Source: DASZHJ01 sp035581425
GTDB lineage: Bacteria > Pseudomonadota > Alphaproteobacteria > ATCC43930 > CGMCC-115725
Assembly (NCBI GenBank): GCA_035581425.1
Contig: DATJVP010000120.1
Location: 1-39,869 of the forward strand
Direction: 5' to 3'
DNA: 39,869 bases
Part shown: in pieces, positions 39,293 to 39,869 of the stretch
How the letters are laid out: each line of letters begins with the position of its first letter
Position numbering within the stretch: position 1 is the first letter of the stretch
The notes under the pieces: generated by a model
Databases searched by the model: none
Told to the model about the DNA's origin: nothing
The model's input: only the letters and a program-made list of their open reading frames with translations
Program-made: the position numbers and the translations under genes

Positions 39293-39869
39293 GTCGCACT
39301 GCGGTCGTGCTGTTCAATCTCGGCGGACCCGATTCGATCGCGGCGGTGCGGCCCTTCCTCCTCAACCTTTTCCGGGATCCCGCGATCATCCGCTTGTCGA
39401 AGCCGCTGCGTTGGCTGGTCGCTCGGCTCATCGTGCGCGGACGTCGGAGGGTTGCAGAGGACATGTTCCGCTTTCTCGGCGGCGCGTCGCCGATCCTCGC
39501 GAACACGCGCGCGCAAGCGCAGGCGCTCGAGGCCGCGCTCGGTCCTGGCTTCAAGGTCTTCGTGGCGATGCGGTACTGGCATCCGATGTCGCAGCAGGTC
39601 GCAGTCGCCGTGAAAGGTTGGGCGCCGGATCGTGTGGTGTTGCTGCCGCTCTACCCGCAGTATTCGACGACCACGACGGCGTCCTCGATCGAGGCTTGGC
39701 ACCAGGCCGCGGAGAGGATCGGCCTCCGCGCGCCCACGGACATCGTCTGCTGCTATCCCCGCGGGGAAGGCTTCGTTGCGGCGCTCACGGAGCTGTTGCG
39801 CGCGGCACTCGCGGAGGAGCCGCCGAGTGACACGTCGCGCGTGCTCTTCTCGGCGCACGGGCTGCCGAG
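39289..39869 (+). CDS. hemH: Ferrochelatase, 3'-truncated by window edge
   Basis: The frame from ATG 39289 stays open to the end of the window (193 residues of a usual ~330-350). TAVVLFNLGGPDSIAAVRPF is the ferrochelatase N-terminus, FRFLGGASPILANT the substrate-cleft loop, VFVAMRYWHPM and VVLLPLYPQYSTTTTAS further blocks, and FSAHGLPE carries the metal-site His. It inserts Fe2+ into protoporphyrin IX. It overlaps the hemE stop by 4 bases (ATGA), so the two haem genes are coupled. Confidence 0.95.
   Translation, partial: MSRTAVVLFNLGGPDSIAAVRPFLLNLFRDPAIIRLSKPLRWLVARLIVRGRRRVAEDMFRFLGGASPILANTRAQAQALEAALGPGFKVFVAMRYWHPMSQQVAVAVKGWAPDRVVLLPLYPQYSTTTTASSIEAWHQAAERIGLRAPTDIVCCYPRGEGFVAALTELLRAALAEEPPSDTSRVLFSAHGLP

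Noticed and set aside
1..39869. tRNA, rRNA, CRISPR arrays, phage or transposase genes
   Set aside because: No acceptor or T-loop patterns, regular spaced repeats, integrase or transposase motifs were seen in either strand by eye; short non-coding RNAs cannot be excluded.

Overview
This is a gene-dense, high-GC bacterial chromosome segment with no phage, plasmid or IS genes. The gene set and order point to an alphaproteobacterium, most likely Rhizobiales/Hyphomicrobiales or Rhodospirillales (genus not determinable by eye). The markers are hisB-hisH-(GNAT)-hisA-hisF-hisE, hslV-hslU with an extended HslV N-terminus, and the chain Smr / MltA / Tim44-like / secB / dnaQ / coaE / maf / PPRP next to divergent hemE-hemH. 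That last chain is the neighbourhood of the chromosome replication origin in several Alphaproteobacteria. In Caulobacter and Rickettsia the origin lies between hemE and the DUF299 gene (RP001/PPRP). The 388-base gap at 37891-38278 holds the same position and is called here as putative oriC.

Layout. 1-5.3 kb: 3' part of hutH, a secreted DUF4139 protein, a DapA-family aldolase and a convergent membrane protein. 5.4-12 kb (minus): two tandem kup K+ transporters, a single-PAS protein and a soluble three-PAS histidine kinase. 12-16.1 kb (minus): a tightly overlapping histidine operon hisB-hisH-GNAT-hisA-hisF-hisE, followed by a HIT protein. 16.2-22.3 kb: a mixed block between hisB and hslV, holding a small membrane protein, an AraC regulator with tandem upstream repeats, a 53-residue poly-Gly lipoprotein, a TPR-glycosyltransferase, an amidohydrolase, a ChaA-type antiporter and a methyltransferase. 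22.3-24.7 kb: hslVU and a YjbR protein. 24.7-30.2 kb (minus): a lactate-utilisation operon lutA-lutB-lutC running into smr and an XRE regulator, then a medium-chain dehydrogenase. 30.3-37.9 kb: the origin-proximal housekeeping cluster. 38.3 kb to the end: hemE and hemH (cut by the window edge), reading away from the putative origin.

The features most worth attention are not genes. They are (i) the candidate oriC, with DnaA-box-like sites, three GANTC sites, a pyrimidine tract and an AT-rich hairpin; (ii) four copies of a long, nearly perfect inverted-repeat element (arms about 37 bases) found only between 24.2 and 35.3 kb, one of them inside the lut operon; (iii) three tandem, helically phased repeats upstream of the AraC-type gene; (iv) a possible heat-shock promoter and a Shine-Dalgarno hairpin at hslV. 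Co-directional overlaps (ATGA, GTGA, TGATG) are common and indicate tight operons. All calls rest on reading the translations and bases by eye; no database search was run.
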